Assembly (NCBI GenBank): GCA_036345935.2
Contig: JADWOT020000010.1
Span: 10,004,422-10,068,421, forward strand
Direction: 5' to 3'
Length of the DNA stretch: 64,000 nucleotides
From: Taenia hydatigena
Lineage: Eukaryota > Platyhelminthes > Cestoda > Cyclophyllidea > Taeniidae
The translations under genes were made by a program, and so were the position numbers. Below the pieces are notes generated by a model. That model saw only the letters and a list, made by a program, of their open reading frames with translations. It ran no database searches and was not told the origin of the DNA. Shown piece after piece: positions 43,100 to 56,559 of the stretch; positions within the stretch are counted from its first letter, which is position 1; the number at the start of each line of letters is the position of its first letter.

Positions 43100-46000
43100 G
43101 CTTAAGTTTAAGAGGAGAGGTGGTGTAGGCTGCTACAGTCTTTTGCGACCCTCGCTTGAAGGATGTGTTGCGAGCTCTGCCAGCTGATTCCAGAAATGTT
43201 TCACATTCCAATGAAGGTTATCCCATTATTCCATGTTTACTGCCTCGATGCCAGTTGTACTCAATTAACTCAAACCATACAAGTAGTGCTGCGATTGTTA
43301 CCTGCTTCGCGCAAAATATGGATTATTGCTTCCTCGTCCAATCACTCGGCCACGCTTGTCCTTCGCTTCGTCCATGCCTCTCAACTTCTCTTCATGCGGC
43401 ACTCTGTGCGGTCACAGAGGTCAGCTTGACGAAAGCCAAGCAGCACAATATGCAGCAGTGTTCTGTTTGACACTCGTTCATCGAAGCTCGTTGTAGCCTC
43501 TTCTTAGCGTTAGTCTAGAATCTGCGGTGGCCCTCATTAATGACATATGCTTCATTACGACTTGTGTGGATGCGACACTTAACTATAGCACGATGCACAT
43601 CCACCATTTATTCCCAACTCTCGTGGTTGTATTTGTTGTGGCACCGAACATGGCATCATGGCAGATGAAAGTAGTGTGAAGTGGAAGCGAAATCCCTCGA
43701 GCCACAAGTGTATGCAGATCTCTTAACGTGTTTGGCGGGTAGAGGGTAAGTAAAGCTTGACGTGATAAGATGTGAGGCAGTGCATAAACAGCGATGCTAC
43801 TACGTGGGCATCTACGATGGAGGCTACTGGAAGTAGAGTTGAGGGCAGCGGCATTTCGCACAGCGAAGTTCACTCCACATCCCATCAAGCACTGTGTCTG
43901 CGATGCGTTGTAAATGTGGCAGGCAATAGTGAAGTGGTGCAGGTCTAAAGGAAGTTTCCAACCTAATGTATGTATGTGGATTTGTGTGACATCAGTGATG
44001 GTCTAAGTGTCACTGGATGGCTCATTTCAAGTACACTTTGTGCTTGCTACTTGCTCAATGCTGAAAAGTAGAAGAATTACATTGCAGAAAATGCAGGTGT
44101 GGACCTGGACGATACCGCCATTAGCATAAGAACTGAAGTGATAACGTCGGATAGGATTAGGCATAAGCAAAGTGGCGGGGTGAAGCGTGGTTCAAATAAG
44201 TTCAAAATGATTCGAATTTGTCTGATTTCTCTTTTTGTAAAAATGGGGACAGGTAAACAACCTTCAATGGATTTGGTGAGGAAAGAGTTATTAACGAACA
44301 CCTATTGTCTACAATTGTGGTTCCATGACTGTCACAATGCACACAAAAACAGCAATACTAACGTCCAGAAGACATTTGAAACGCTTTCTTAGGTACATTG
44401 AAAGCGATTAGGAAGCTAAGAAATGACTCTGCAAAAAGTGCTACTCGCCCTGTCATATCAGGTCCAAAGAAGGCGGTAATGAGGAGGTAATGCGGATTTT
44501 GTTTCCTCTTTGCATAAGCTACCTGATGCAGGGTCCACAACTGCAACCGTAAGCTGTCGCTGGCTTGGCGCAATGTCACATTCTTGCTTATTCTTTAGAT
44601 TGGTTTAAGACCTATTCTCAGTGACTGCATAGATGGAGGCGGGAATATTAGACTACATCAAACAAACGTGTCCTGCCACCTCTCACCTTCCCATGACGCC
44701 AAGCAATAGCATCAGATCTGTGCTTTACCTGGGAAGCCGTTCAAATTAGTGACGATGGATGGAAACAATGTGAACTTCCTCGATTCTGCTTCAATGGCTT
44801 AAGGAAACAGTTCCGACCTCAGCTGCATTCCCAATGTAGGCACAATGGCTCAACTTCGTCGACTACCAAACAGTAGTGAGGCTAACAATGGAGAGCATGC
44901 TTTAGAAGCCAACACTAGCTGCATGGTAAACTTGCATTCGCTTAGCGCATGGGACATTTAGCATTGGACACTCGACTCCTTCCCATCATCGCGTAGTCTA
45001 TGAAGCAGTGCCAATGCATTCTGGAGTATGTCAGTGGCGCAGTTGTTTTGGAGCAGTCAATGGCGAATTGGTGAGTGTAGAAGGCGGAACAAAGAAATTG
45101 AGCAAAAGAAGACAAAGTGTCGGTTGGCGGGTAAGGACAGTGACTTCGTCTACTGAACCTCTACCTAATCGTTCCAACGAAGTAGCCCAACTTCCGCACC
45201 GACAGCCTATCAGGCTTAAACTTCAAAATTTCAACTTCTAATGCTACTCCTACGCGTTTCGGCGACCAGCCCGTTGTAGCATATGCAAATTCATTCACTG
45301 AGGGTGATTTGTCATAGAGTCGAGAGTCTCTGTCACGCTGGATTTCGGAACTGGATTGTGCCTAAAACAGTTTCACTTGCAGACTGGAATAGCTGTATTT
45401 AGTTAACCAATCTTCTGCACCATTGTGGCAACCACATTCTTCAACATAGACAGGTCATTGCAGGTGACTTGCCTTGCAATGGTGCCAGAACGCACCATTG
45501 CCATGTTGATGTGCCAACCGAAGGCGGGGTAGTAGCCACATTTGCAGTAGAATGAGCTTCTTCTCCGCATTCCATTCTCCTGCCACACAAACAAAGCTGC
45601 TCTAGCTGGTCCCTGTTGGCAGCATTTGAGTAGTATAAGGCAATCATTTTAATTAACGCACTTATAATAGGTCAACATCAAAAGTACCAAGTATAAGTAA
45701 ATGCATTATTTGATGTTGTCAAGGCGTGTCTTTTGAAGTGCAAGTTTTGCCTTGATGCACCCCACTTTCGTGTAACTTATGCAGACTTACAACTTCTCCA
45801 AAGGTGGCGATAGCGGCATTTGGATTAAGTGTGTAACACTGGCTGCATTGCTTCTGACTTGGTTTAAAGTCGAGTGGGCTACTGCGATTGTTGCGATTGA
45901 CCACACACGCCGAGTTTTCCATTCTCACAATTGGTCAATCTGCTGCATAATCACAACCTCATCATTCAAAACCTGAGTCGGCTGCGTGCTTCCACCGCAT

Positions 46001-47610
46001 TAGCACTGTCAAACACGATTGAAGGTATGTGGTGAGCAAGCTCGCGACACGACAGTGGAATCATTTACAATGGCGTAAGAAGTTGTTCACTGAGGTGACA
46101 ACGGTTTCTCCATATATATTTGTAGCTCACTAACGCTCATGACAAACACGTTCCATGTAAGCATTTGCATTACCCTCAGGAAATTCTCTTCGCGCAAACA
46201 ACGAAGGGAGGAGACGATCATGCCCTGATGATACGAGGCAGCTTATTTCCTGAGTAGCAGAACTCTCAACTGTGAAAGGTTTCATCCAATCTCACAATGA
46301 TGAAGCATCTCATTCATACTTGATTTGATGTCTAAACTGCGAAATGAGCAGCGATGAAGTAAGGATTTTCGTAACGCTGACTTCCCATCACAGAGGCCTA
46401 AAGTAGTAAAAAAACAAGGTCAGTAAATTTTGATTTCTAGTGGTCATAAGAAACTGCACCTCCTAAGTCATTTTCTGTGTTGCAAATGCTGCGTTGGATT
46501 ATCGTTGGATTTAGTTTCAGTTTGACCATGTATCATTTTGTTTTTCTATTGGTAGATGAACACAATACTATAGAAACCCAAGTAACTGCATGAATTTTTC
46601 CTGTTGTGCTGTCTAAATTTGGTGATGACATGAGATGCAAGGTGTAGCCAAATGGAGCTCGGACCACAACACCTGTTGGCTTACGTGTGAGCAGCTGAAG
46701 ATGCTCCTTGTGAAAGTGTATAGATTTGTGATGCGAAGGTTGAGTGCTTGGGTGATGGACTAGAAATTACTTAAAGTCTCCCCTTGCAGATCCACATCCT
46801 GCTCGCGTCGTCAAATCATCGCTTTACCTACATTCTCTCCTGCCCATCTTCGCCACCATCTATTATCGCTCACCCGCACTAGCGTAGGGTGATGCTTAGG
46901 CGTCGACTTGACAATAGGCAGCAGCACAGTGGTCTGCTCTGTTCAGCCAGCGTTAGGAAGAAGGCGACTGCCTAAGTTCCGCCCACTACAGACGATCGCT
47001 AAACGCCCATTGCAGCCTTTTCAAACTGCAAACTCTTGTCTACTGACAACCCCATCTGATTTGCCAAATGCTCTTTCGAAATAGACCTTCTCATCGGTGC
47101 GTGTGTGTATGTGCATTCCTGCAACTAGAGTCGATGTGATATCCTAATCCACTTCGACCACCACGTTGACGTTATGTTCAAGTCTTCCGCGTGCATTCTT
47201 TTTTTTAGTAAGTAATGGGGGTTTCAGTGCGCTAAAGATCACAAATAAGTTGATCAAAACTGGCATTTGAATGGTCTTTATTATAAGAACAACTGAGTTA
47301 AGGGATTGTGAAAAGTTGGCGCAAGTATTGGCGGACTTAAAAAGCAGTCTCTGGGTGCAGTGAGACGTTCATGACTGGATGGGTTCTGTAACGTTCAGCA
47401 TATTTTAAGCCAATGCTCAAAGGCGGAAGGTCTATTACAACCAGAGCATTAAGCCAGTCATAACAGTATACAGCGCTACAAAAAATGAGCTGGAGAACAG
47501 GATGTAAGCCATTTGGACTACAGATTTCCTGCGTAACATCAAAACCACCTCAAACCTTGCTGAGAGCACCTTCAATAGCCGAAAAAGTAATGAGGTCAAT
47601 GCAGCTGTTT
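43100..47610. other. Spacer of the large inverted repeat, right part; little identified
   Basis: Open frames at 43156-43470 (+), 43583-43888 (-) and 44099-44392 (+) lack recognised motifs. The last follows an AAAATGCAG acceptor-like site and starts VDLDDTAISIRTEV, so it might be an exon, but nothing supports it further. The degraded Cys-rich segment lies at 45.54-45.79 kb. Confidence 0.35.
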
Positions 47611-49131
47611 TGCTGCCGTTGGAAGGCGCTGGTGACAACTTGGACTGCACCAACAACGTAGGTGCAGTGCTGAAGTGCTGATTAAATTCGCATGTAGAGT
47701 TCCATGCCGCGGCATTGTGAGGCATACATTGGTCATGGCGAGACTAGACCCATCTGACAACCACACAGACACACTACCTCCTCTGTCAGAAGGAGTCACC
47801 TATCAAGGTGATATCAAAAGTCATCAAAATCACTATAAGCCTCTTCAATTGCGTGGGCATAGAAGAACAATAGAAGCCTAGAACGACGCGCTGATTATGC
47901 AAAGTAGAGTGCCGCAACGCAGAAAGACGCATTTTTACATCTCCACAGCAACAACTTGTATAAGTCCCCATACAAGCCGAAGTGACTCACCACGCAAGTG
48001 GAACTAGCTGAAACCGAGAGTAAAAAGGCAGCCTTTGCATTGTCACAGAGGACCTGTGGAAAACGTGCGCTGCCTTTTAGACCCTGTAATGCAGCATTGT
48101 CCAATCTATCTAGATGCCGATCTCGTTCTCATTTGAGGTATGTGAGAGCACAACGTCATGCTGGAAGTAGTGCTGGACCATTTACGAGACCCAGGGTTTG
48201 CCCTTAACCCGAAGGAAGCCTTTCCATACAGCGTTTGGTCAACTTCATGCGATAGCCATTTAAATATCTGAAGACTATGTAAAGTACAGTGTGGTCGCAA
48301 CTGATCAACAAATAACTAAAGGAGTTACATTAACCAAAAAACAGACAGAGGGTCATTTGAAGCGGTAAATTGAGCATGATGGTGCATTTATTGAGCCGAA
48401 GCAAATATCATGCATCATACCGATTCTGACATTGCCGAATTTCAATGCAAGCGCACCATGGCTCGCGCCGCATTCGAACGCATGCAATGCAGCCGTGAAT
48501 AGCATGCTCTCACAAAATGAAAGAGTAGATGAACACATCACTGCTTACGAGGATACCAGAATCGGGCAAGAAAGTGGGACAGAAAGGTGCAGCACAACAT
48601 CAATCATTCGATGTCTTTGCAATGATTTGACACTCAAGACTACCTGACAATGGGGAAGTTTATTAAGAAAAGGGGTTTGTCAAGCCCTTACCATATCAAA
48701 ACCAGAGCAACAGAGGCCGTTTAGCTGTATGCTGGCATAAGCATTTGCAGTGGGGCGATTGTACAGTACAGTACTGAAAAGGAGATATGCATAGTGATGC
48801 GGATGTCATGCCTCACAGAACAGTCATGGCAGAACTGGGCAACGTTGTGCAGTGCATCATTAATCTAAGCGAACCATCCACAAGCATAAGCACAGAATTG
48901 AGCAGATTATCTGTCGTGAGATGATTCTGGTGTACGAGAGTTTCCAACATCCTCTTACAACCTCCCAGTGGGAGGAACCACCTCATCAAGCATGGCAGTC
49001 AAGCATATTTGGCAAGAATAGCCCAAAACTCCCTTCGGATATTGCATTCTATAGCACGAGTACACCTAGAAAAAACAAACACACCATTATGCTGCTCTAA
49101 GTGCTGTCTATTGACAAGATTTGAGTAGTTA

Positions 49132-49398
49132 ATGCGCTCGCATGAAATAATGTGTGCTAAATGGATTGACATGGAAAGATGTGCAGATGAAGGGTACCAA
49201 GTAAAAGTGAATGCAGTGTCTGATGCTGTCAAGGCACGTCTTTTAAAATGCAAATTTTGCTTTGATGCACCTCACCTTTGTGTAACATGCAGACTTACAA
49301 TCTTACCAAAGTGTGGTTGGGTCATGTGCTCCTCGAAACATTCGATGCAACTTTGCTCCTCTATATATTTGAACATCCTGAATTCTCCTCTTTGCTGA
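49132..49398 (+). other. Cys-rich exon-like segment, arm 2
   Basis: This is the arm 2 copy of 31988-32266, with the same frame (CAKWIDMERCADEGYQV, LLKCKFCFDAPHLCVTCRL). The few differences between the copies are mostly replacements, so there is no evidence of purifying selection between these two young copies. Confidence 0.35.
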
Positions 49399-50897
49399 CT
49401 GATTAAGGATCCCATTAATTAGAGACTTGCAGAAAAGAGGAAAACCAAACTGTTGTGGTATTTTGCTTTCGATTGTTTATGCATCTGCACTCAAGACTTG
49501 CGTTTATGAACAGGAATAGTGATGATATAAACAGACCCTTTGAGGATGAGCGGGCAGTTCGCTTCTAAGAAATGGCTGACTGTTTAAGGTAGAAGACCGT
49601 ATTTGAAATTGAAGTGGGCCATATGGATGGCTATCAGCGTGCGACTAAAGCACTAAACACTCGGTTTGGCATCCTCTACGTATAATGCTCCTATTCATTG
49701 ATATAAAGCGGGTGCTACTGCAGACATTCAGCAGTGCATTCGTCGCAGAGTGCATAATTGACTAGACGAACTAAGTCGACGCGTGTGACTAAATCACCTC
49801 TGTCAACAATTGAGTCTCTTGTTCCAATGTTTCTCATTGTTACACCATGGACGTACTTGAGGGAGGCAGTATGCAGCCACAGTGCTTGAGTCATAACAAC
49901 TCAACTTTTCTTTAAATATGCAAATAGTCCGCGAGGAATACTAGTGGGTCATAAAGAAAACCTCAATGCATTCTGCGATTTCAAAAAATCCTGATCCCTT
50001 TTCTGCTTTGATAGCTTAATCTGTTGGAAGGAGGATATAAATGCACACCCTAGTCAAAGGAACTTTACAGCGACCCGCCTACCGCATCGCAGCGTGAACT
50101 AAACGATGAGGGGATGCAGTCCTACACAGCACTAATGCTATTAGATTCACTATCGCTTGCCCATAAGAGTAAATTAGGATTAACTTGAACATCACCACAG
50201 CCTCATTGACGTGATGCACCAAATAAACATGCGACTCACGCTATAATGGCCATGGAGTTTGGTGTTCAAGTGTAGTACACTGCAACAGAGCAGTCAATGA
50301 AGAAGCCTGTCGTCCAACCTGTTGTACCTAAGCGCCATTTCCACTTCGTAATGTAAGCGATAAATTTTTGCATTACAGCGCCATAGTAGGCACCGTCTGT
50401 TATATTCGTTCAGGAGCCTCATGAATATCATCATTTGCATCACGTCCGATGTGACGCGTCGCCCTCATCGCCACCTGCCTCGAATGCTAAGTCAAAACAG
50501 ACTGGGACGGTGGCGAATGCGTGTGATCATTTTGAGTGCCTTGCGACCAGTCTTTGCAAGCTGAACTACGGCGCATTTGTCGAATGCATTTTCATGTCTC
50601 CTACTCATAGCTCACACTAACAATCTTGTATATTTAATCCAATACAATTAGGAATTTTACGTTTAGAAAGTGGAATTGGCTTTAGCACATTGTGCATCCG
50701 CTGCACAATGTAGAAAGTGGAGTCACACAAACTTCTGCCAATTTCCAATTTCCAACTCTACTGTGAACTTGTGTGTCATACATGGACTGCGATCGACGCC
50801 TTCTATCAAAGTGCCAGTGCCAATCAAACCATCCACTAACATTGCACATTCACAAGGTATGCTTTCTGCACGAAATCGACAAGTCAACATTTCTTAC

Positions 50898-51244
50898 CTT
50901 CCATAGCAATAGTGGTGTTTCTGCAGTCAACGTCGCTGCAAGGAATGTTTACCCGTTCCATCGATAAGGCTGACCCCATGTGCCTCGAGCGTCTTTGACG
51001 GAGGTTGACACAGTCATCGCGTCATCCACACCCAGGAGACAGTTTCGAACACACACTTTGTAGGAAATGTTTGGCAATAGATCGTGAATGGTGCACTCTG
51101 TCTCAAACTTTACATTGCAGTTCTTCTCCTCCGATCCCACGATGTGTGAGAATAAGAACTCCCCTTAGCTAAGGCCACCTAGTCTCCTCCATGATACCGT
51201 CACTGCAGTATGACTTGTAGCAGTCACGTTGATGATGCATGGAA
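50898..51244 (-). pseudogene. Second FN3 exon, arm 2, frameshift and nonsense
   Basis: The exon has the same splice sites and length (347 nt) as 22574-22920, so it carries the same frame break near its end. In addition, TGG GGA of arm 1 is TAA GGG here, which places a stop early in the domain. This copy is therefore more damaged than the arm 1 copy. Confidence 0.6.
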
Positions 51245-52174
51245 CTAAAAGGTATGAATTGTTTAACAGTGAAAAACCCAATGCCTGCTTGCTTCTCGTG
51301 AACTAATGCAGAAGTGACTCATCATGCCATTGCATTCACCAGACTCTAAGTGCGCTGCAAGATATTCCCACCACTAACACTGCACATGCAGTGTGCACTT
51401 ACCTCTTACACTTACAAAGCGCTACCCAAAGTCCAATCAATGATTGCTGCAGCAGAATGCGATGCAGTGACACTAAGTTGCTTTGGAACAAGGGTCGAAG
51501 TCCCAGAACACTTCCATTCACAAACCAATATGATAAATGTGCCGTGGTCGATATCACCTTATGTTGCCCCTCTTATAAATGTGCGACAGATACTGCATTC
51601 AATCCTCCATGCCTTCCAAACAGTGTTCAGCGTCCAATCAGCTACTTTGACTCAAAAATATCTCCAGTCTGTGTCCACGAGTGGAAATGACACGTACATC
51701 TTCAGTCCAGATGGATTGGATTCTAGTCTCGTGAGGCACTTCAAATGACACCAGTGCACACAGACGACCATAGCATTTTGCGCATTAGACCCCTTGACTT
51801 CACCAGCAGTGAGCAGTAGCTTACGAATTACACGTAGAATGAGAAAGCGAGGCAAAGCATAGAAAAGCGCAATTAAAGAGGACAAAACCAGGACAACATG
51901 GGATGGGCGCATTACCATGAGGATGGATTTATGCAAAAGGGAAGCTATGAATGTATGCACGGTCAAACAGAGCGACTAATAAATCAAATATACTCGATGC
52001 ACAATGCATGCAGTGAGCTAACGTAAGCTTCGGCCAACTCCACTATTTCACATTTCGCCTTACTTTTGGTACAAAATCACTCATGTCTTTAATCGATGCT
52101 GCAGAGACGGTGCATTATTGCTGCCTAGTCACAGATATGCTTCGTAAGCAGGACAACGAGTCAATATTTCTCAC

Positions 52175-52537
52175 CTCTCATCAGAATGGTTGTGTTACCG
52201 CAGGTTGCATTGCTGCATGTGTATTTGCTTGCATTGAAGATATTGGCGATCTCGAGGACATTGCTTGGCACGAGTTGTGCGCCTTCGATGGAGGAGGATA
52301 CAGCTTTCGCGATCGCAGTTTCTTGGCGGCAGTTCCGAGCACACACTTCATAGGGAACAAGTGGTGCGAGACCGGAAATCATGCACTGATGCACCGTGTT
52401 GGACCCGCAGTATTTACGCTTCTCCATTCCTACGATGTATGCAACATCCCCATTCACAGGATCCTGGTCACGCGTTATCTTCCAGTTCACCATCACCTCA
52501 AACGGACGCACCGGAATAAATGCGATGTTGGTTGGAG
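52175..52537 (-). CDS. FN3-domain exon, arm 2 (open, phase 1-1)
   Basis: This is the mirror copy of 21281-21643: the same acceptor (CTTCTAG), the same donor (GTGAG), 363 nt and no stop. It differs in the B-C region (VNWKITRDQ with VNGDVAYIVG instead of KELIAYIVG), while the MISGLAPLVPYEVCARNC core and the KYTCSNATC motif are the same. It may be an exon of a second surface-protein gene, or relic DNA preserved because the duplication is recent. The neighbouring exon is broken. Confidence 0.55.
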
Positions 52538-52581
52538 CTAGAAGAAATGCAATGAGTGATAGCCAAATAACTGTAACCTGA

Positions 52582-52860
52582 CTAATCCAAGTAAACTACT
52601 ACTCCGCTATCCATCAGACCCTCAGTATGCTCTGATCCATTCCAATCACCAGCAATGTGTATGCCATACACTGCAACGAATTCGCACATTACTCTCGCCT
52701 CAATGTTCTGCAGTCGCCTTTGAATACCTTTCGCGTCTTCACTCGCCCTATTAATAATTCTTGTCGTTTTCTCTGCCGAAGGTGGATGTCCACCTTTCAA
52801 CAAATGCACATATGCTAGTCTGTCCTCAATGTTAAATTGGATCTGCGTTAGTGCTTGCAT
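52582..52860 (-). CDS. Small open frame in arm 2, 92 aa
   Basis: The frame starts at the ATG at 52858-52860 (MQALTQIQFNIEDRLAY) and includes GGHPPSAEKTTRIINRA, then FVAVYGIHIAGDWNGSE. The arm 1 copy has a stop near its start. No motif was recognised. It lies just upstream of the FN3 exon on the same strand, with the gap between them ending in the FN3 acceptor, so it could belong to the same transcript. Confidence 0.3.
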   Translation of the reverse strand: MQALTQIQFNIEDRLAYVHLLKGGHPPSAEKTTRIINRASEDAKGIQRRLQNIEARVMCEFVAVYGIHIAGDWNGSEHTEGLMDSGVVVYLD

Positions 52861-53099
52861 GGCTGGTTCAAATTAATCACACGTACTCTTGTCCCCATTT
52901 TAGCGGGCACTGCGTTGCCCCTTTGCAGTGCATACTGTTAGGAATAAGCGATTGCGGAATGTGGCGCCCTTGCAAAAGAACCAATGTTAGGGCCGTTTAG
53001 TTATGGATGATGTTCAAAGCCATGGGCAAAGCCACACTTGTCATGCTAAATGAAATGCCGATCCACTGACTTGAGTAGGGCTGTGCCGTAAAGCAATTC

Positions 53100-56000
53100 G
53101 ACTATTTAGCTGCGTGCTGAACCGGTCGCGACACATTCTATCTCTTCCACGTATAAGCCATTCGCCTCAACCCTATTCCATTATGTCCTCGTCTACTTGG
53201 CATTGTTCGAAGCCTCAGACCTCTGACACGCGCAACTCACGAAGATGAAAAGATCCAACATATCATGCCGCTCTACTACAATTATACGACATGTGCATAT
53301 TTGACTTACTAGCCTAATTACTGTTGAGTGTTTAGTCTACTACCTACACCGGTGAAAGTATTGTCAAGGACTATGTTTGTAAACGGCAGCTGTAGACAAC
53401 ATTTCTTACAATAGACAGAGGCATACATTTTGACATTTTACAAAAGCAAATACTGTTGGTGTTTGTAATGTAGTGATTAGATTAGGATGACACAAACCTG
53501 GTGAAAATTGTTGCAGATATGCGTCTGGAAAGTTGAAAGTGATTAGTGTAATCATGTGAACGACCTTTGGCAAGTTTCTCATTGGCCAAATTTAGTTTTA
53601 TAACTAATCTTAGGCAAATATTTTGAGCAAAATGCGGCACACTGTCTTCGGCTTGTGAGATAAATAGCATGCATTTTAAAAATAGGAATTATTAGGAGTG
53701 ATTTCCAGCTGAATGGAGAAAGCAACAAAACGGTGCGTCCAACAATCTAACCAGACAATTCTGCCTTTAAGATTGTGTTGGCATTGAGATGCCCCTATTT
53801 CCTATTGAATACATAGCGATAGCACTTCAATTAGTACGCGAAGCATACTGGCAGGCTGGCCGACCCACTGCATTTGGTTAAATGCCTTCCACTTAGAGGA
53901 GACCCTACTACAACAACGTTCTCAACACTATTTCTTCACAAAGTGCAAATGTCTGAGGTGATGTTTCACGGCTCTCACGACACTTGATTATGGGTTTGCT
54001 GTAGTGGATCTTTTGAAGCGGAAGGGAATACCGGCTTGGATGTGCTTGCATCTGTTGCTGCCAAAAGTAGAGCCAACAGAGTGTTCGCTTACGCATTAGT
54101 CATCCCAAAGCAATTTTCCATCCATCTTACAAACTATTTCACTTACTTATTAGGATGGAGGGTTAGGTTATTCTAACCGTCTGTCAACTACATGTTGCGG
54201 GATCGCTACCCCCGGTGGGCACGGCTTTCAATGCCACACCAGTATGAATCCGCTTAAACGGGAACGCAATTTGTGTTGTGTAGCGTTTGGATTGAGAAGA
54301 ACACTAGTTTCAAATGCGCGCAACAAGATATTTAAACCTAGTCTTCCTTATCACTGCGCATTATTAAAAATTCAAAGTCCTCGTCTTAAAGTTGAGCTCA
54401 TTTTACAGGTCACAGACGGGTGAATGAAATAACAAAATGCTGCAAAATGCAATTGTATATTTAGTGAAGGGTTAGGAGGTATTCCATTCATAGCTGCAGC
54501 CAACGAATGTTTTTATTTTCGCCAACGATTTACGTAAAACCCAGGACTTGATTCCTTAATGGTTCTCCACAAGTGGCTGACCACTTGAAATGATGTGAAA
54601 GTGGTAGACTGTTAATCATATTTCATCCACAGCGGATGGATCGCAGTGAATGCTAGAATCTTAAAATAAGCTGAAGTAATCGCCATGGACGCATTCTCTC
54701 TTGACGTAGGTGAATGAATTTACACATGCGTAAGACAGCGCCTGCATACGTGTATTTCTACTTCCAGATCTACTGACCAGCATCTCCACACAAGAATAAC
54801 CATCTCTAATGCCGTTTCGTTTCGTGAAGTCTTTCTCTTTTTGCTGACTATGATGCCAGGATGTGTCGCGATAGAGTGGACGTTGTTACAACTGAAAAAC
54901 TGGTCGCACTGCTTTGAAAACGTATGTTCTTTCAATCGTAATGTCGGATGGCCTATCGTTCGTCAACTCTTTTTTGTTTTTTTTTTGTACTAACAATGAA
55001 ATGTAGTTTGTTCTCGTTAAAAAGGAATTATGAAGCGTTTTAAATAAGCTGTTTGAGCCACTGTGATTGACTTTATTCAGTGCTAGTTGCTCACAATTCT
55101 CCTCACGATATTGCCAGGCACATTGGGTAGAATGGTACTTTTCGACCTATGAGGATAGCTCTTGCTTGCGCTTAGATAATGACCGCCATGCGTAACACTA
55201 GACTTTGCCTTAAATTGCTACACACTCGTGTTTATGAAATACAAGCCTTTGAAATGAATGGCAGTGAGGTTAAAACAGCATAAGCGTAGAGGTTTCTATG
55301 TTGCTGAACATTCGCAGCATTTCTGGTGCTCTTTGGAAGCAGAGTAGAGCCTAGGAAGAATAGGGCTCTTGTGCATTCGTTTGCGTTTAATGCTTCAAAA
55401 CTGCCAATGTAAGGCGAATTAGAAAAAAATTCAAATTAAGGGTCTGCAGAAACGGCACTATTAGAAACATGCAAGAGGGCTTGACTCTTAAGTCCCCAGT
55501 GGTGTCATAACAGAGGCAACGTAAAAGCAACATGAAGCAAGCCGAAAGAAAATGAAGTTTGTATGAGAGAGAAATCGAAGATTCCCATGCGCATTCTGCT
55601 TAAGTCATGGCAAGGTTATTCAAATTAGAGTTTTAACAATTTGTTAAAAGTTGACTTAAATCTATTTAAATGGTAACAGCGCTTAGCACAATCACTCTGA
55701 CTAATTCACCAATGCTTCTTCGTCTGTGACTCAATTTATTACTCATGGTGGGAGCCATAGTATGATTTCCGTATGCTTTCACCAATGCAAAGACTATTTG
55801 GTTGCAGTTAGCAGTTGCGCGATTCAAATCAACTTAAGGTGAAACGTCTTGCTGCAATTGCAGTAAACTGTAATTGAATTGCTGGAAAAGACTATGGTTC
55901 CCTAAATAACAGCACAAAGTGTGGTTCTTAAACCATGGTCGAATCAGACTTATACGAATTCTACAAAATGAGAAGATAATTTACCTTTAACTTGGCTTAA

Positions 56001-56140
56001 CGCTGGTTGAACACAGTAGACCATTGTGCTGTCGCCTACTGTCAAGTTGATGCCCACGGTTGCACGTGGTGACATATAGTGCACATGAGGTGAGTAAAGC
56101 GACAATAGTGAAGTGAAGATGGGTGAACTCGGGTGTTGAG
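53100..56140. other. Unique intergenic sequence
   Basis: No match to the other blocks and no convincing gene was seen. A T-rich run lies at about 54970-54990. Open frames such as 53908-54096 (-) and 54720-54935 (-) are short and unsupported. Confidence 0.4.
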
Positions 56141-56319
56141 TGGCTCAAGTGTTGAGTAGTGCATTTAGCAAGAACTGCACAACTCGAGATGTGTTGAGTG
56201 CAATGAGGACATCGTGCACTGTGACCATTGACTGTCTAAGTAGCTGACAATGAGGAGTGATGCATTCCCAGAATGGAACTATTCGACAGACGAGTGCATC
56301 GACACTTATTGTTCTGCAG

Positions 56320-56559
56320 GAAAGCTCGAAGTATGACGTTTGTGGTAGAGTTGAATGCGATGCTTCAAAAGTGAATAGAGACCACAATTTTAGCGCAGTC
56401 TCTATCACTCTTCTCATTCTATCGCTGCTCACCTACCTATGCAATATGCAATTTCCGCCCGACCATTGGAAACTAATAAAGAGAATCGTTAGCGACTCAG
56501 CCAGCTACTTCATTAAAGCACCACAGATGGCAACGCAGAGGAATTGTCATTTTGTCTAA
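56320..56559 (+). other. Possible last exon: Cys motif plus transmembrane segment
   Basis: After a TTGTTCTGCAG acceptor, the plus strand reads ESSKYDVCGRVECDASKV, resembling the SKYTCSNATC end of the FN3 exon. A hydrophobic helix (FSAVSITLLILSLLTYL) follows and then a short cytoplasmic or C-terminal tail to a stop at 56559. This arrangement suits the membrane-anchoring exon of a surface protein. No FN3 exon with matching phase is found directly upstream, so it may be an orphan exon. Confidence 0.35.

Larger units (their letters stand above)
47612..53089 (-). repeat. Large inverted repeat, arm 2
   Basis: This is the reverse complement of 33822-30697 followed by 23125-20716. It lacks the 7.57 kb block with F-box copy C. 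The junction is at 50690-50692, where three bases (TTG on the plus strand) belong to neither flank. A 40-45 bp deletion relative to arm 1 lies near 47640 (arm 1 has extra sequence at about 33760-33800). Confidence 0.9.
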
